In this document: positions 47,931 to 59,080 of the stretch, one piece after another | How the letters are laid out: each line of letters starts with the position of its first letter | Numbering within the stretch: the first letter of the stretch is position 1 | Source of the DNA: Dermatemys mawii | Taxonomy: Eukaryota; Chordata; Testudines; Dermatemydidae | DNA: 64,000 nt | Reading direction: 5' to 3' | Assembly: GCA_007922305.1 (NCBI GenBank) | Contig: ML677342.1 | Span: 1,193,355 to 1,257,354, forward strand | Translations under genes and position numbers: made by a program | Notes under the pieces: model-generated | Database searches by the model: none | Told to the model about the DNA's origin: nothing | Seen by the model: only the letters and a program-made list of their open reading frames with translations

Positions 47931-48225
47931 AATTTGAGTGAGGCTCTTTAGCTGAAATGCCAGTTTAGTGCTTAGACTTCTTGTAGCTGCATTTTTGTTT
48001 ATATTCAAAGAAAGCAGATTTTGCAATCTTTAAATCACTTTCTCAGGGTAGTTTTGCGTTTTGATTTTTTTAAAGAAGGATGAATCCATGAATTTTTGTG
48101 ACACTAGCACAAATGTATTTGTGGTTTCTTTTAACAAAACCTTTTAACAACTAGGAATAGATTGCCTGTAGATGAAACTGTCAGTTTGCAAAAGATTATA
48201 GTGAATAATATACTTCTCTGTGTAG

Positions 48226-48345
48226 GATAATGGCTCTCCTGAAGAACATGCAATTTATGTGTGGGACCACTTTATTGCCGAGTCAGCAGCTGAAAACGTA
48301 TTTTTTGTTGCTCACAGTTATGGTGGACTTACATTCGTAGAGTTG
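48226..48345 (+). CDS. ARB2A: ARB2A (FAM172A) internal coding exon, 40 codons, with HSYGG motif
   Basis: The exon is 120 bases, phase 0 at both ends, between the acceptor 'ctctgtgtag' and the donor TTG|GTAAGT. The peptide runs [20 protein letters not shown] and [21 protein letters not shown] recognise it as the segment that follows QLYIR in ARB2A. The [10 protein letters not shown] strand-turn-helix is the nucleophile elbow of an alpha/beta hydrolase, with Ser encoded at 48316-48318. It has Ala where the classical motif has its first Gly (AHSYGG against GxSxG), as is usual in Arb2-domain proteins, so enzymatic activity is not certain. The family is nuclear and tied to RNA processing. The next exon is not found in the remaining 15.6 kb. 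Confidence 0.94.
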
Positions 48346-50408
48346 GTAAGTGTTGACCTTTCCATTGCCCTATTTGCTAAGGGCTTTCACATATTTGCAG
48401 AAGTTAAATTTAATGTTCTCTTTCCAAAGAGATGGACAATTTAGAACTCTAAAAAGCTTTTCACGTGGTATGTTTGGGTTAAAAAACAATTAAAAACAGT
48501 TTTTTCCTTTGTTGATTATTTACTGAATTAGAAGACAGTCATGTAGGGCTTCATGCTTATAGAAGCCAGGGAAGCCAAAAGCTATGGATCCTGACTGGTG
48601 GTATGTATGCAAAAAAAATGGATAATACAGTTTCTGTTGTGCTCTGTGAGTTCTGGGTTGGGGCTTAATACAAATAAGCACAATGTGTAATGCTCACTAA
48701 GTCAGTGTTATTTTATATGATTTCCCCAATGCAGTTTGGAACTCAGTTGAGGGAATTCAGTTGAAAGGAAAGCTCATTGAGGACCTGATCCAAACCCATT
48801 AAAGTCACAGGAAAGACTTCTGTTGATTTCATTGGGCTCTGGATCAGTCGCTGTGTGAAGGAAGTACAGGAAAGAGTGTGGATGTAGGTTTTGCCACTTC
48901 CATGGAGAGCAAACTTGCAAATCACTTTCTATGAAAGCGTTAGAAGGAAACTGCCTGTTTAAATTCACAGAATTTAGAATGGCTCAATGGACACCTCATG
49001 TGCATACAATTAAGCATATGCATTGCATTAGTTTTAGCAGGTTCAGAGCCAAAATGTTCAAGCAGTTTTGCACCTTGATTCAAAGCCATGTGCAGACATC
49101 ACAATTGCACTACTGATACATTGGGTTCCTGTGTTTATGTAGTTAAAGTTTTTTGATTATTTTGCTACCCTGGGGAAAATAGATGTGTGACTACCTCTGG
49201 TCGATGAGAAAACAAGAGAAGAAATGTTTATATGATTCAAAGATTTTAGCAGTTCTCGTTGATATTCTTTTTGTTATGGAAATTAAGGCTATTTCAGTTC
49301 TCTCATTGCTTCTCCAAGCTTTATTTGAACAGTCTGTACGTGTGCGTGTGTTGAAACCTGAGAATGATGTAGCTGAGCTAATCCCACAAATGTTTTACAG
49401 TCCTGTCAGTAAAATGTACAAATTTACTTTCGTTTCTCAAAACAAAAAATATCAAGATATCAAGTTTTGTAGTTGTAAATTGTTCTGTAACACATCTTGA
49501 CTGTTCATTTTGACCTACAATTGCTGCTGCATAAACTAATTGTATAACATGAGCTCTTTTCAATTATGTCATATGATTTGGATTCCTTATATACTGTCAT
49601 ACAGTAGAATGAAACATCTATTTCCTTTGCCTTTGTAAACTGTGAAGTTTCAGATACTCCGATTGTTGGATTATCCAGGTGTGCTTAAATTTTGAAACTG
49701 AAATATCTGTAGAATTCCGTAGGTTTTGTCAAGTAATATTACTTGGGTCACTGGATGCATACAAATATATCGTATTTACATTTTTGAATAAGCATTTCTT
49801 AATATAAGTCAGAAGATACAAAGTGCGTTTGAGAACGTTGTTAATTTTTTAATAAACAAAGCACTTACTTGAAGGTATTTTGGAATTTTAGTGAGTAAAG
49901 TTCTTTCTATCACAGTACAGTCAGTGGCTTGGGATGGCATGGATGACAGATGACCAATGTGTCATTCCCATTTTGCCTGTTTCTCTCGTCACACTGGTGG
50001 ATATTTCTCCACTTTTGTTCTAGTTTAATATGAAGCACACAGATGTTTCAGAACAAGACTTGACTTCTGACCTTGGGGCTTCTAGGGTCAGGGTGCTCAG
50101 GGCCTGTGAAATTATCACAAGCTGAGCTAAAGTTTTTCTCCATCACAGGAAGTAACCAGTAAGCAAGAAGTTTAAAAGGAGCTTTGTCATAGAGACAAGA
50201 TGGTCTCAGTAAGGGTCAGCTTCTGTAGTCTGCTATCTCCACAGGAGGTGCATGCATGGGAGGAAGAATATAATATATAACTACTGGCACATCACATATC
50301 TGTCATGGAAAACTAGACCTGAGAAGTATATTTAATGCAATAGCCCTTATTTTAAAAAAATAATTGTGATTAACACCTATTTTTGCATTCACTGTTAAAA
50401 ATGTTTGT

Positions 50409-50410
50409 CT

Positions 50411-50441
<31 letters not shown>

Positions 50442-50442
50442 T
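50409..50442 (+). repeat. (TTTA)n microsatellite
   Basis: About eight and a half uninterrupted tetranucleotide units. Confidence 0.97.
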
Positions 50443-50783
50443 TGGTTTTGTTAGCAGTAGAAGTTTAGATTGGGGGTTGCCCCCTAATTATAACAGAAAT
50501 AAAGACTGAACTGCAATTATAAAGGTTTTATTTTTACCATAATATTAAGTGGTCGATTTGCTTGGTATTTTTTATTCTTTCTTGCCCTAGAAAATATTTT
50601 AGCTAAGAAAGTTTCAGCTTGTTTTTCAAAGAGAAGTTTGTTAGTAACTAGAAAAATGGTGCTTCTAACCTCTTTGCTCTATCCATCCCCAAAATGCTAA
50701 TCTGTAATCCTGAATAGCAGCAATAAAGTAAATATAGTATCTTGTGAAAATTAATGTCCTAGAGTAAATATTCATATTCTTAT

Positions 50784-50813
50784 TCTCTCTCTCTCTCAGA
50801 CACACACACACAC
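50784..50813 (+). repeat. Compound (TC)n(AC)n microsatellite
   Basis: Seven TC units, a short 'aga' break, then seven CA units. Confidence 0.93.
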
Positions 50814-53800
50814 GTAAATACAGTAGTTATATAGACTCCTTGTTTTCATTCCCCTTGCAGAGGGCAATGTGAAACTTCTGTTTTTACTTGGAATTTAGGA
50901 CCTTGTCTGGCCTTTTGCAGCAGATTGAACCCACAGAAAGTAAAATAAAACACAGACTTTGAAGTAAATGCCCTGTGTTGGTATGCATGCAATGCTGCTG
51001 AATGTGTCCTAATTGTTCATAATTATTTAATCACTGAAGATCTCTAGGTTTTCAGTGCTTCCTTGGGGAATCCACTCTAAAAGTAACTGTCACTGTGGAG
51101 TTAGAAGTCCAGAGACTTGACATTAAAGGACGGTTAGATTGTGGCATTTAGTAACATCATATAGCAAAAGTAATGTAAAGCTGCTTTTTCCTGCAGGCGA
51201 AGGAGCAGGAGGCAGTCAGCCTTACCAAGGCAGAATATTTTCAGGAACAAACTGATTGTACCCTTGCAACAGGTTTAGCTGGTGCAGCCAGCCAGCTCTG
51301 CTTCATTTACTTCCCCATGCACACTCCTGTTGGGGTGGCTGACTTTGGAAAGGAATCATTTTGGTAGCAGTCTCTGTGCTCCCCAAAGAGAAGGGGCAAC
51401 AACTATGGCCAGCCCTTTTGAAGTCTGAACAAAAAGCGGGAGCATCATTATTCAGTTGCCATTACTCTGTAGCTGTATACAGTCTAGCTCACAGTCTAGC
51501 TTTTAATTCCGATTTTTGACTTGGTTGCCAAAGCAAAAAATCAAGATGTGATTTGCAAGATACTTGTATAACCCAGTGAAACTTCCCTAGAATGTTTAAA
51601 TATTTGTCATAGGTACATTATGGTCTTTTTATTGTTGTCCAAAATTTTTGCTTTTGTATGCTCATTTACGTGTTGATGTTTATGAGATGTTAAGGAAAAC
51701 AGGGTAAGTCTGCAACATCGTGTTTGAATGCACAGAAACTGTTATCCTGTTACTGCAGTATAGGCACCCTAATCCTCTACCTTACTGGGTCAAAGATTAC
51801 AAGGAAAATCATTGAAAGTGATTTAGCATGTGTAGGAAGTAAAGTTTCACCAATAAGTGTAATTAGTTATATTGTTTATAGTTTGAATTACAAGTAAGAA
51901 TCATAAAACTACAATTAAATTTATCTTAACATATACTAATTAAAAACTTTGTATAATTGTAGTTTCAAATTAAATATGCAGCAAACAGATGTCTAAAAAG
52001 TAAATTATTTTTTAAAAACATGGCACTAAAAATAGTTGTAGGTCATGGTGTTTTGCTAATTACTGATTTTGAAAACTCAAAACGTGATTCATGAACATAC
52101 ATTATCTATCTTCTGTTATCCAACACACAGTATATTGCTGTTGGGATTTATTTACCAAAGCAGTTTGCTGTACTTGATGATAAACAATGGAATTGCACAA
52201 CCCCTATGAAATGTAATAGAAAGTTAGATTTTTAAGTTGGAATCCTTTTTATGTGTGGTCAGTTAAAAGAAAAAGACCTACACTGAGTCTTTCTGCCAAC
52301 TTTTGTGGTGATACAATTTTACGTTATGTTATGAGACTGTTTCTCTGTCCCCTGTTCCTGAGTGAAAAATCTACACCTGTATGAGGCCCTGAATTTGCAG
52401 TTGGATCCATGCAGCTGGATCCTTGTGCCTATGTGAACCCCATGGGCCACTCTTCAGATCCAGTTACAGGACTGGAGCCTAACCATGTATGCAGGAGAAA
52501 ACAAATTCAGACAGGCTAGTTTTCTGGTATCACTTTTAAAACAAATGCATTTCCATGCTTTTACCCTCACTGGGTAACAACTGCTCATATTTCAGAATCT
52601 CCAAAAGAATTTCCAGTCCCAGACTTTCAAAATCATTAATCAGGCCCCTCAAAATCAAGAGTTTGGCTTATAAATCATGAGATATTTTAAAAATGATAAT
52701 TTTGGGCTTCTTTCTTATTTGCCTTCTGCTTTGTCATTCACATTGTCAAGCTTTTTACCACAATACTGGATGCTAGAAACTTCCTTTGTTGTTGTTAAAT
52801 AAATAGATTAATTTAATTACACCAGATACCACAAGACTTGGATAAACTTGTGAGAGAGAGATAGCAACACTATGTCAAATTTTCAGTGTTTGCTGTTGCA
52901 ATCATTGTTCATCAGAGAACATGGGGAATTATACTTTGGTACATCAGCAAAGGAAAAGTAGATGAACTGTCTTGTATTTAAATGAAAAAACACTCAACCC
53001 ATTGTAGTCTTTGACTAAAGAGTTGTAGTATGTATTGATATTAAGTTGCAGATAACACATAGGTTTTATCTGTAGATTTTTAAAATAATTTTAAAGGCAT
53101 AGTAAAGAGCTATAAAGTGCTAATTAGGTCAACATATTACACAAGAAGGTGAATTGCTAAACATACTATAGAGTGCTTTGCTTTTCATACAACAGTCTTC
53201 CATTGAAAAGTGTTTAGACTCAGATTTAGAAAAAAATTACTATAGTTTGATGTTATTAAAGTGCAGTCTACTGAAATTAAAATATGCCTAAGAATGTAGA
53301 TATTTTATCTTTACATCAGCCTCCTGCTTCTGTTTTTCCTCTTCTTTCCCGTTATTTATGAGTCAAGGGAAAGGAGACCTTGGATCTGTTTGTGCTGTAC
53401 AAACAAGCGTTATTAAACTCTGTGTCCTTAAAATACATAGGTCAGATTCTCAGCTGGAATAAATCAGCATAGCTCCATTGAAGTCAACCTGCTTTATTTC
53501 TTCAATTTGAAATAATTTTAAGGCCTTGATCCTGTAATATGATCCACATGAGTGGACACTGTGCCCTTGCAGAGCCCCCTTGACCTTAGTGGGACTCTGT
53601 GTTGGCAGATTGGGAGCTTTAGTGGTTGTGCTATTAAACTGTTTCTGACTTTTTGGGATCACCAAAACCGGCTAAGACCAGTAAGGGATTCAGTCATTGC
53701 CTGCCCTGTAACCTAGAGTACCTTTATGCTGTGCAGCTTTAGTTCAGAGCCCAGTCCACAGGCACACCCTGGCTTTCACCCTGGCCTTCACTAACTAGTT

Positions 53801-55000
53801 AGTTAGCACAACAAAGACTTGCTTGGGGTAAAAAGCTGCCCTGCTGCCCAAGGCGGGAACCAGTATTTCACGGACCTCAGCACCCGACAAGTGATGGTGT
53901 TTCTGGATGAAGATCACTCTGGGGTCTTTTTTCTCTGTCTGACTGTAGTGACTCATGGTTATTCAGGATGGAGAGATGCTAGCTGGGATGTCTCCATGTC
54001 TTCCCATTAACTCTAATGGCCCATCATTTGTCTTTCCCTGCACTGTACAGTGCTACGTGCTTGGAGCTAGTCTTGTCTGGCTGGGGAGGCAGCCCCTCCT
54101 TGTCTGACTGCACCACCAATTATGAGCACAAAAATATATAACTCCCTAACCACAGTCTGTATACATAGCTCATAATGATCATTAAGATAGAACACTATAA
54201 GCTTCCATACTCAACATATTTTTATTGCACAATAATATTGTGTACAATCAGCTGATTCAGCCACTTATTCTGTGGGGTTCAAACCCCCTGTTCTCTCCTT
54301 GGGACCTTGATTGTCCCACTGTGACTAGTTTATCGTTCATGGAGACTTTAATGTTCATTAGAGATGCTTTTTAAATTAAACGCAATCTGATCAACAAGTA
54401 ATAATTGTAGATGGGATACTGTCTATGTGAGCTGCTTCCTCCTCTGCCTAATCCATACTGGAATCTATTTAGAGGTGTAGCAGAGGGTACCCCGAATTTG
54501 ATGGTTGTTTTGGGATGGGTTTTAACATAATCATAGAGGTGGGAAATCTCAAGGAGTACAAATTCAAGAAGCAGAAGAGAGGCACTACTGACAAGCCAGG
54601 TGACTGGCTGCTTCTCCTTTAACAGCTTCATGGGAATCAGCTGAAGACTGTAGCGTCCCAGATCAGCCATAACTAGGACACTGTCAGCTCCCTGGAAGTT
54701 GTAGTGTTAGTACCCCAAGAGCAGCTTCCCCAACCTCCATTGTTAACGAGGGTACCAATCAGGACAATGGAAATGGCAAACTTGAGCTCCAAAAAGGTTT
54801 TAATTTCCATTTAAAAACAAAACTTGATTGGGAGCTTATCATAGAGAAGTGTTCCATATTTCAAAAGTGCCGACAGGCAAAAGTAAAGCATACTCACACT
54901 TTCCTGTACTTGCAGTCATTAAACGGAATCAGAAAGAAATAGCATCCTGTAACAAATATTGAATTTTGATTAAAGTTAAAGAAAACAGCATGGACTAGTG

Positions 55001-55172
55001 CAGGGGTTGGCAACCTTTGGCACGTGGCCCATCAGGGTAATTGGCTGGCAGCCTGCAAGCCATTTTGTTTATGTTGGCCGTCCGCAAGCACAGCTACCTG
55101 CAGCTCCCAGTGGCCACAGTTCACCGTTCCTGACCAATGGGAGCTGCAGGAAGCGGCGGCCAGCACATCCCT
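55001..55172 (+). mobile_element. hAT element left end, truncated
   Basis: CAGGGGTTGGCAACCTTTGG followed by CACGTGGCCCATCAGGGTAA is a typical hAT terminal sequence (CAGGGGT..CAACC). GC-rich words such as 'cctgcagctcccagtggcca' and 'caatgggagctgcaggaagc' follow, then the sequence reverts abruptly to AT-rich intron near 55172. The right terminal repeat is missing, so only a one-ended fragment remains. Confidence 0.75.
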
Positions 55173-55550
55173 GTACAGAGCAATCCTGCTGAAGGTATTA
55201 TAATGTAATGAAGAGGAACTGTAGCCTGCACTGATAATTCCATATTTCAGGACTCAAGTTCTATGGAACCTGAAAGCATGCTCAGTGTAGATGGAGGTTG
55301 GGGATCAGTGGGGTCATGCTTAGTGCAGACATTTTACATCAAGCCTCTGACAGAATTTAATGATGCAAATGGCTATTTTCAGCAGCTAATACCTTAGCCA
55401 AATCTTGGGTTTTCATGGGGACAACACTTCTTTCGTCCCAGGGCATTCCCCCAGCCAAACTTCCTGCTCCAATCTATGAAGCCACTAGAACTGAAAGCAA
55501 AAAACAATGTTAGAAAAAAAGTTAACATTTGTAAACAACCTGTTGTTTGC

Positions 55551-55606
55551 TTTACATCCAATTCAGATTTAACTTCAAAATTGCCTTCCTTGATTTAGAA
55601 CATTCT
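55551..55606 (+). mobile_element. Short L2-like LINE segment, near-copy of 57275-57330
   Basis: These 56 bases ('tttacatccaattcagattt', then 'aacttcaaaattgccttcct') differ at only two positions from 57275-57330, which sits in a longer L2-like fragment. No further homology is apparent on either side. Confidence 0.8.
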
Positions 55607-55924
55607 AATTCTTGGAAGCAGCAAAACTATTTTTGCTGAAATTTTAAAAACAAAAATTCAGGCTGAGGTAGACAGCGAGCATGGCAAATTTCAGCCTGAG
55701 TGGATAAAATTTGGCAAAGGTTTATAAGCAATAGAAAATAAGGGACTATATTAGCAAGTGTAAAGCAACCTTACTTACAGGCATTACTACCAGTTCTGCC
55801 TATAATGATTTATTCATTCATGACTGATTTTTGTTTGTATATGTACTTGGCTCATTGTAACAAAAATAGGATTTACATTTTAGTCTGCTGTCATTTTTCC
55901 ACTTTTCAGCCTAAATAAATGTGA

Positions 55925-56105
55925 ATGTTGGTCACACATTGAGGCTTCAGCCTACATCACAGACCCATGCTAGGTGTTATGCAAACAGATAGTGGGAGAC
56001 AGTCCCTTGTCTTCAAGAGCTTATAGTCTAAAAAAACATGGTCTAAAAGGAGAGACCATGGGGAAAGAGGTTACAAAATACAAGTGAAGAGTTCAGGGTA
56101 TGATA
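55925..56105 (+). repeat. Old interspersed repeat, same family as 19245
   Basis: Shares 'tgctaggtgttatgcaaaca' and 'gacagtcccttgtcttcaag' followed by 'agcttatagtctaa' with the family at 19245-19480. Diverged and without coding capacity. Confidence 0.5.
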
Positions 56106-56614
56106 GTCACGTCTTGTTTCACTTTTTGTTTTAATTTAAATGCTATGAAATGTAGGCATCCAATTTTTTTAGCTCAACATCAACCCTATCAATGTTGCTG
56201 TTGAACTAACAAAAGGGGTCACGACAATGCAAAGTGACACATTTTTCTTCCTTCCCCAGAAGATGAGTGTGCTGCCTCTGCAAGAACTAGAATGAGGGAT
56301 AGTCTCAAATTTGTATCCCCACTTGCTAACTTCATCTAGATCAGTTGTCCAGCCTCTTGTTATTGTTTCCTCTTAATCATTTGCTTATTTAATCTCTAGT
56401 GCTTGAAACACTCAGCTGAATCTATATTCTGCAAGTTTACAGCATTTGTGCACTTTACCAGATTATCTCGAGGAGAAGGGCAATGTTTCATGGCTCAGAA
56501 ATATGTACTGTATACTAATCATCTGCACTGCCATGATTAATATAGATCTCAGTGGCTAGTTCATTTTAATTTTCTAGTTTAAAACCAATGTTGGAATGCT
56601 AATTATATAATGTA

Positions 56615-56780
56615 TATAGAATCAGAGACTTGTGGAAGATAGAGATGGAAAAGACTTGTTTGATCATCTATTCTAGCTACCTGCAAATACAGGTTTTTAC
56701 TCTACAATACAGGGTTTGACAGTCCCAGACAAAGGAAGTCCCACACTTCCCTTCAAAGACTTTTCCACAGCCTAATTGAT
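56615..56780 (-). mobile_element. CR1 LINE 3' end fragment, antisense
   Basis: Begins 'tagaatcagagacttgtgga', then 'agatggaaaagacttgtttg', 'atcatctattctagctacct' and 'gcaaatacaggtttttactc'. This is the inverted CR1 3' untranslated region in the same orientation as the copies at 13595 and 16603. Confidence 0.7.
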
Positions 56781-56839
56781 CAGTTTTGCAGTTCAACTCT
56801 GTGTGTTTTGACAATACAATGACTCCTTCCTATCTACCT

Positions 56840-57345
56840 TTTCTTTCTCTGCCAGTCTTGACCAAATTAACATGTGGCTTTTTCTCAATTTTCTTCAGCT
56901 AAATGTCTCAAAGACAGAAATACTGCTCTTTAGGAGGAGAACCATCCTAAAATATAACTCCAAATTCTCTACTTCCTTTCTTGAATTAGACCTCCTATTC
57001 ACTTCTGCCATACATAACCTTGGCTTTATGCTTCATCATCAGCTTTGCTCCTGTTGGTTGAACTGTTTTTCACGGCTAAATTGTCATTGAACACTATTGC
57101 CTCAACTCCACTTCTGCTGAAAGCCTCTTGCATACTTCATCACTTCTCACCTGGACTATTGCAGTGTCCTCTGTGGCCTCCCCAAGTCTGGCATGTGCAG
57201 AATGATACTGCTGGTCCTCCCTTGCATGAAATAAACATATTCCATCACCTCCAGTATCGTACATCTCTACTGGCTTTACATCCAGTTCAGATTTAACTTC
57301 AAAATTGCCTTCCTTGATTTAGAACCTTCTATGCACTTGTTTCTT
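56840..57345 (+). mobile_element. L2-like LINE fragment: end of RT and following region
   Basis: The frame starting near 56862 reads QINMWLFLNFLQLNVSKTEI, equivalent to the conserved 'WM..N.L.LN..KTE' helix after the RT catalytic site. A second frame past 57150 gives YCSVLCGLPKSGMCRM, the 'YCN.L..GLP' word. A third gives HLYWLYIQFRFNFKIAF, corresponding to 'LHWLPV..RI.FK'. The frames are separated by shifts and stops. The copy is dead and 5'-truncated. Confidence 0.75.
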
Positions 57346-59057
57346 CCCAGTTTACTTAATTTCCTCAACTCTCCATCTGTTTCCAAATTTTATCAGCGAA
57401 TATATCTTTTCTCCTGGACTCTTGCACTTCTTAATTTCTCTCTTCCTCTGCTGTTGGTTTTGGGTCCAGATTTTTAAAATGTTACTGCATAATTTATGTG
57501 CACAGACATGATGGTTGCATTTACAAATGGTCATTTAGTGTATCTAATATATTGTTTAAATGTTCAAATATGGTCGTTATCACTTTTTTCCATGCATATT
57601 TTTTAAAAATCTGAGCCTTTGATTTCACTTTGTAGATTTTGTTATTTAGTTGTGTAAAGTGGTTTGGGGAACAGTTTGCATTAAAGATGCTCTGAAGTGT
57701 AATGATATCAGTGGTATAAAAATATTTGTGTTCTTTATTAAATGTGTATTTACTCACCTGGGAGGGGGACGAAATGTAGGGATTTTGGATTTACGCAGAT
57801 GAGAAAGAGGGAGAGCAAAAAATATTCATATGTATTCTATCATAACAGAGTCTGTAATACCTTTAGGTTTTATCAGGAAAATTAAGCTTTTTTTAATTCA
57901 GCTCTTGAAAATAAAAACATTACAAAATGAAGAAATGGAAGCTGTCTTACTATTATTTCACAATTTTTTGCTGTTTATCTGATTTGATCTTGTGCCCATA
58001 GACTTACACAAGTGTATTGTGTTACTGTTAATTTAAATGTTAATTATAGTGAAAAGTATATGCTTGGCCTTTGTGTGGAACAGTAGAGATTTTATGAGAC
58101 TTTAAGACCAGGTTTAGTGGATCAACCAAGGGAACTGCAAGTTTAATAATATATTAGAAATTACAAATCCTGCTGGAGTAAAATTAATCTAACTAAACAT
58201 ACTACTCGTGAGGACAGCACTAACATTGTGGTAATATAAGAAACAGGTGATATTTACGTTTTATCTTAGTGCTTTCCTTTCTTTAGTCTTACAGACCTGT
58301 GTTACATTGCTTTTCAATATATTATCAAAGTCTTTTAACACTGGTTGTATTGGTCATACTATTATTATTCATAGTAAATGTTGTTTTTGTAATACAGGAA
58401 TTTTAAATAATTCCGTTTATATGTTGCATTTAAATTTTATAGTAAGGAAACATGAAACTATCAAATATGAGTAATGTATTAGAAAAATTGTTATAAAAAC
58501 AGAAGTAAACTGACCTTTTAATAACTTACAATATTTTGTAGACTTATAGTTTTACTATAACTGTGTAAGATGATGAATAGCTTTAGCTTTATTGTTCTGT
58601 CTGTTCCCAATTCCAGTGCAAATTAAAATCAGTGTTAAGCTTCAACTGTGCAGTATCAAGGTACAAGGTGCTCAAGGTTTTTACAAGCTTGATTAAGCTG
58701 TCTTATTTGCTTGTCGATATCTGGATTATATTTTGTCCTGGTGTGGCTCTTGCTGTTTGACAGCAATATTATGCCTTTGTTCTGTGAAGTTAAAAGGTGA
58801 TGGTGATCCCTTAAAAAACAGGGAATTTTAGGAGAGGAGGGAAAGTCTGCCCTCCACAAAATGAATAATGTTTGGAAATTACTCTTTACAAGTCTTCATA
58901 GGAAAACGTATTAGTTTACTATTTGTATATAGTTATCAAGTGCCTGGTGGGTTGGTATGATCTTATACACATGGTTGCAACTTTGTGTACCTTACCAAGT
59001 TGCATTTCAAGTTAAGAACATTTTCTAGAAATAGTAGTACCGTATTTGCTTTCTTTT

Positions 59058-59080
59058 GAGAGAGAGAGAGAGAGAGAGAA
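59058..59080 (+). repeat. (GA)n microsatellite
   Basis: About eleven uninterrupted GA units. Confidence 0.95.

Larger units (their letters stand above)
7753..48225 (+). other. ARB2A: ARB2A intron, 40.5 kb
   Basis: The donor is GTAAGT at 7753 and the acceptor is 'tacttctctgtgtag' ending at 48225. The two flanking exons join in phase 0 to give [13 protein letters not shown], as expected for the protein. The intron carries nearly all the mobile elements of the window, listed separately. I see no identifiable element or gene in these stretches: 7753-9650, 10225-12340, 12490-13590, 13710-14850, 15750-16600, 16830-19240, 19485-20245, 20445-22415, 22630-25835, 26175-27960, 28040-28440, 33965-35725, 35855-36140, 36605-37735, 40325-42185 (apart from a palindrome at 41123) and 46470-47265. 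Confidence 0.88.

Noticed and set aside
49183..49500. 105-codon + strand ORF after the ARB2A exon
   Set aside because: Tested as a possible next ARB2A exon or nested gene. It shows no resemblance to the expected downstream ARB2A sequence and lacks splice signals at sensible positions.
50409..50442. (TTTA)n tract as a retroposon tail
   Set aside because: No retroposon body or flanking duplication next to it. A plain microsatellite.
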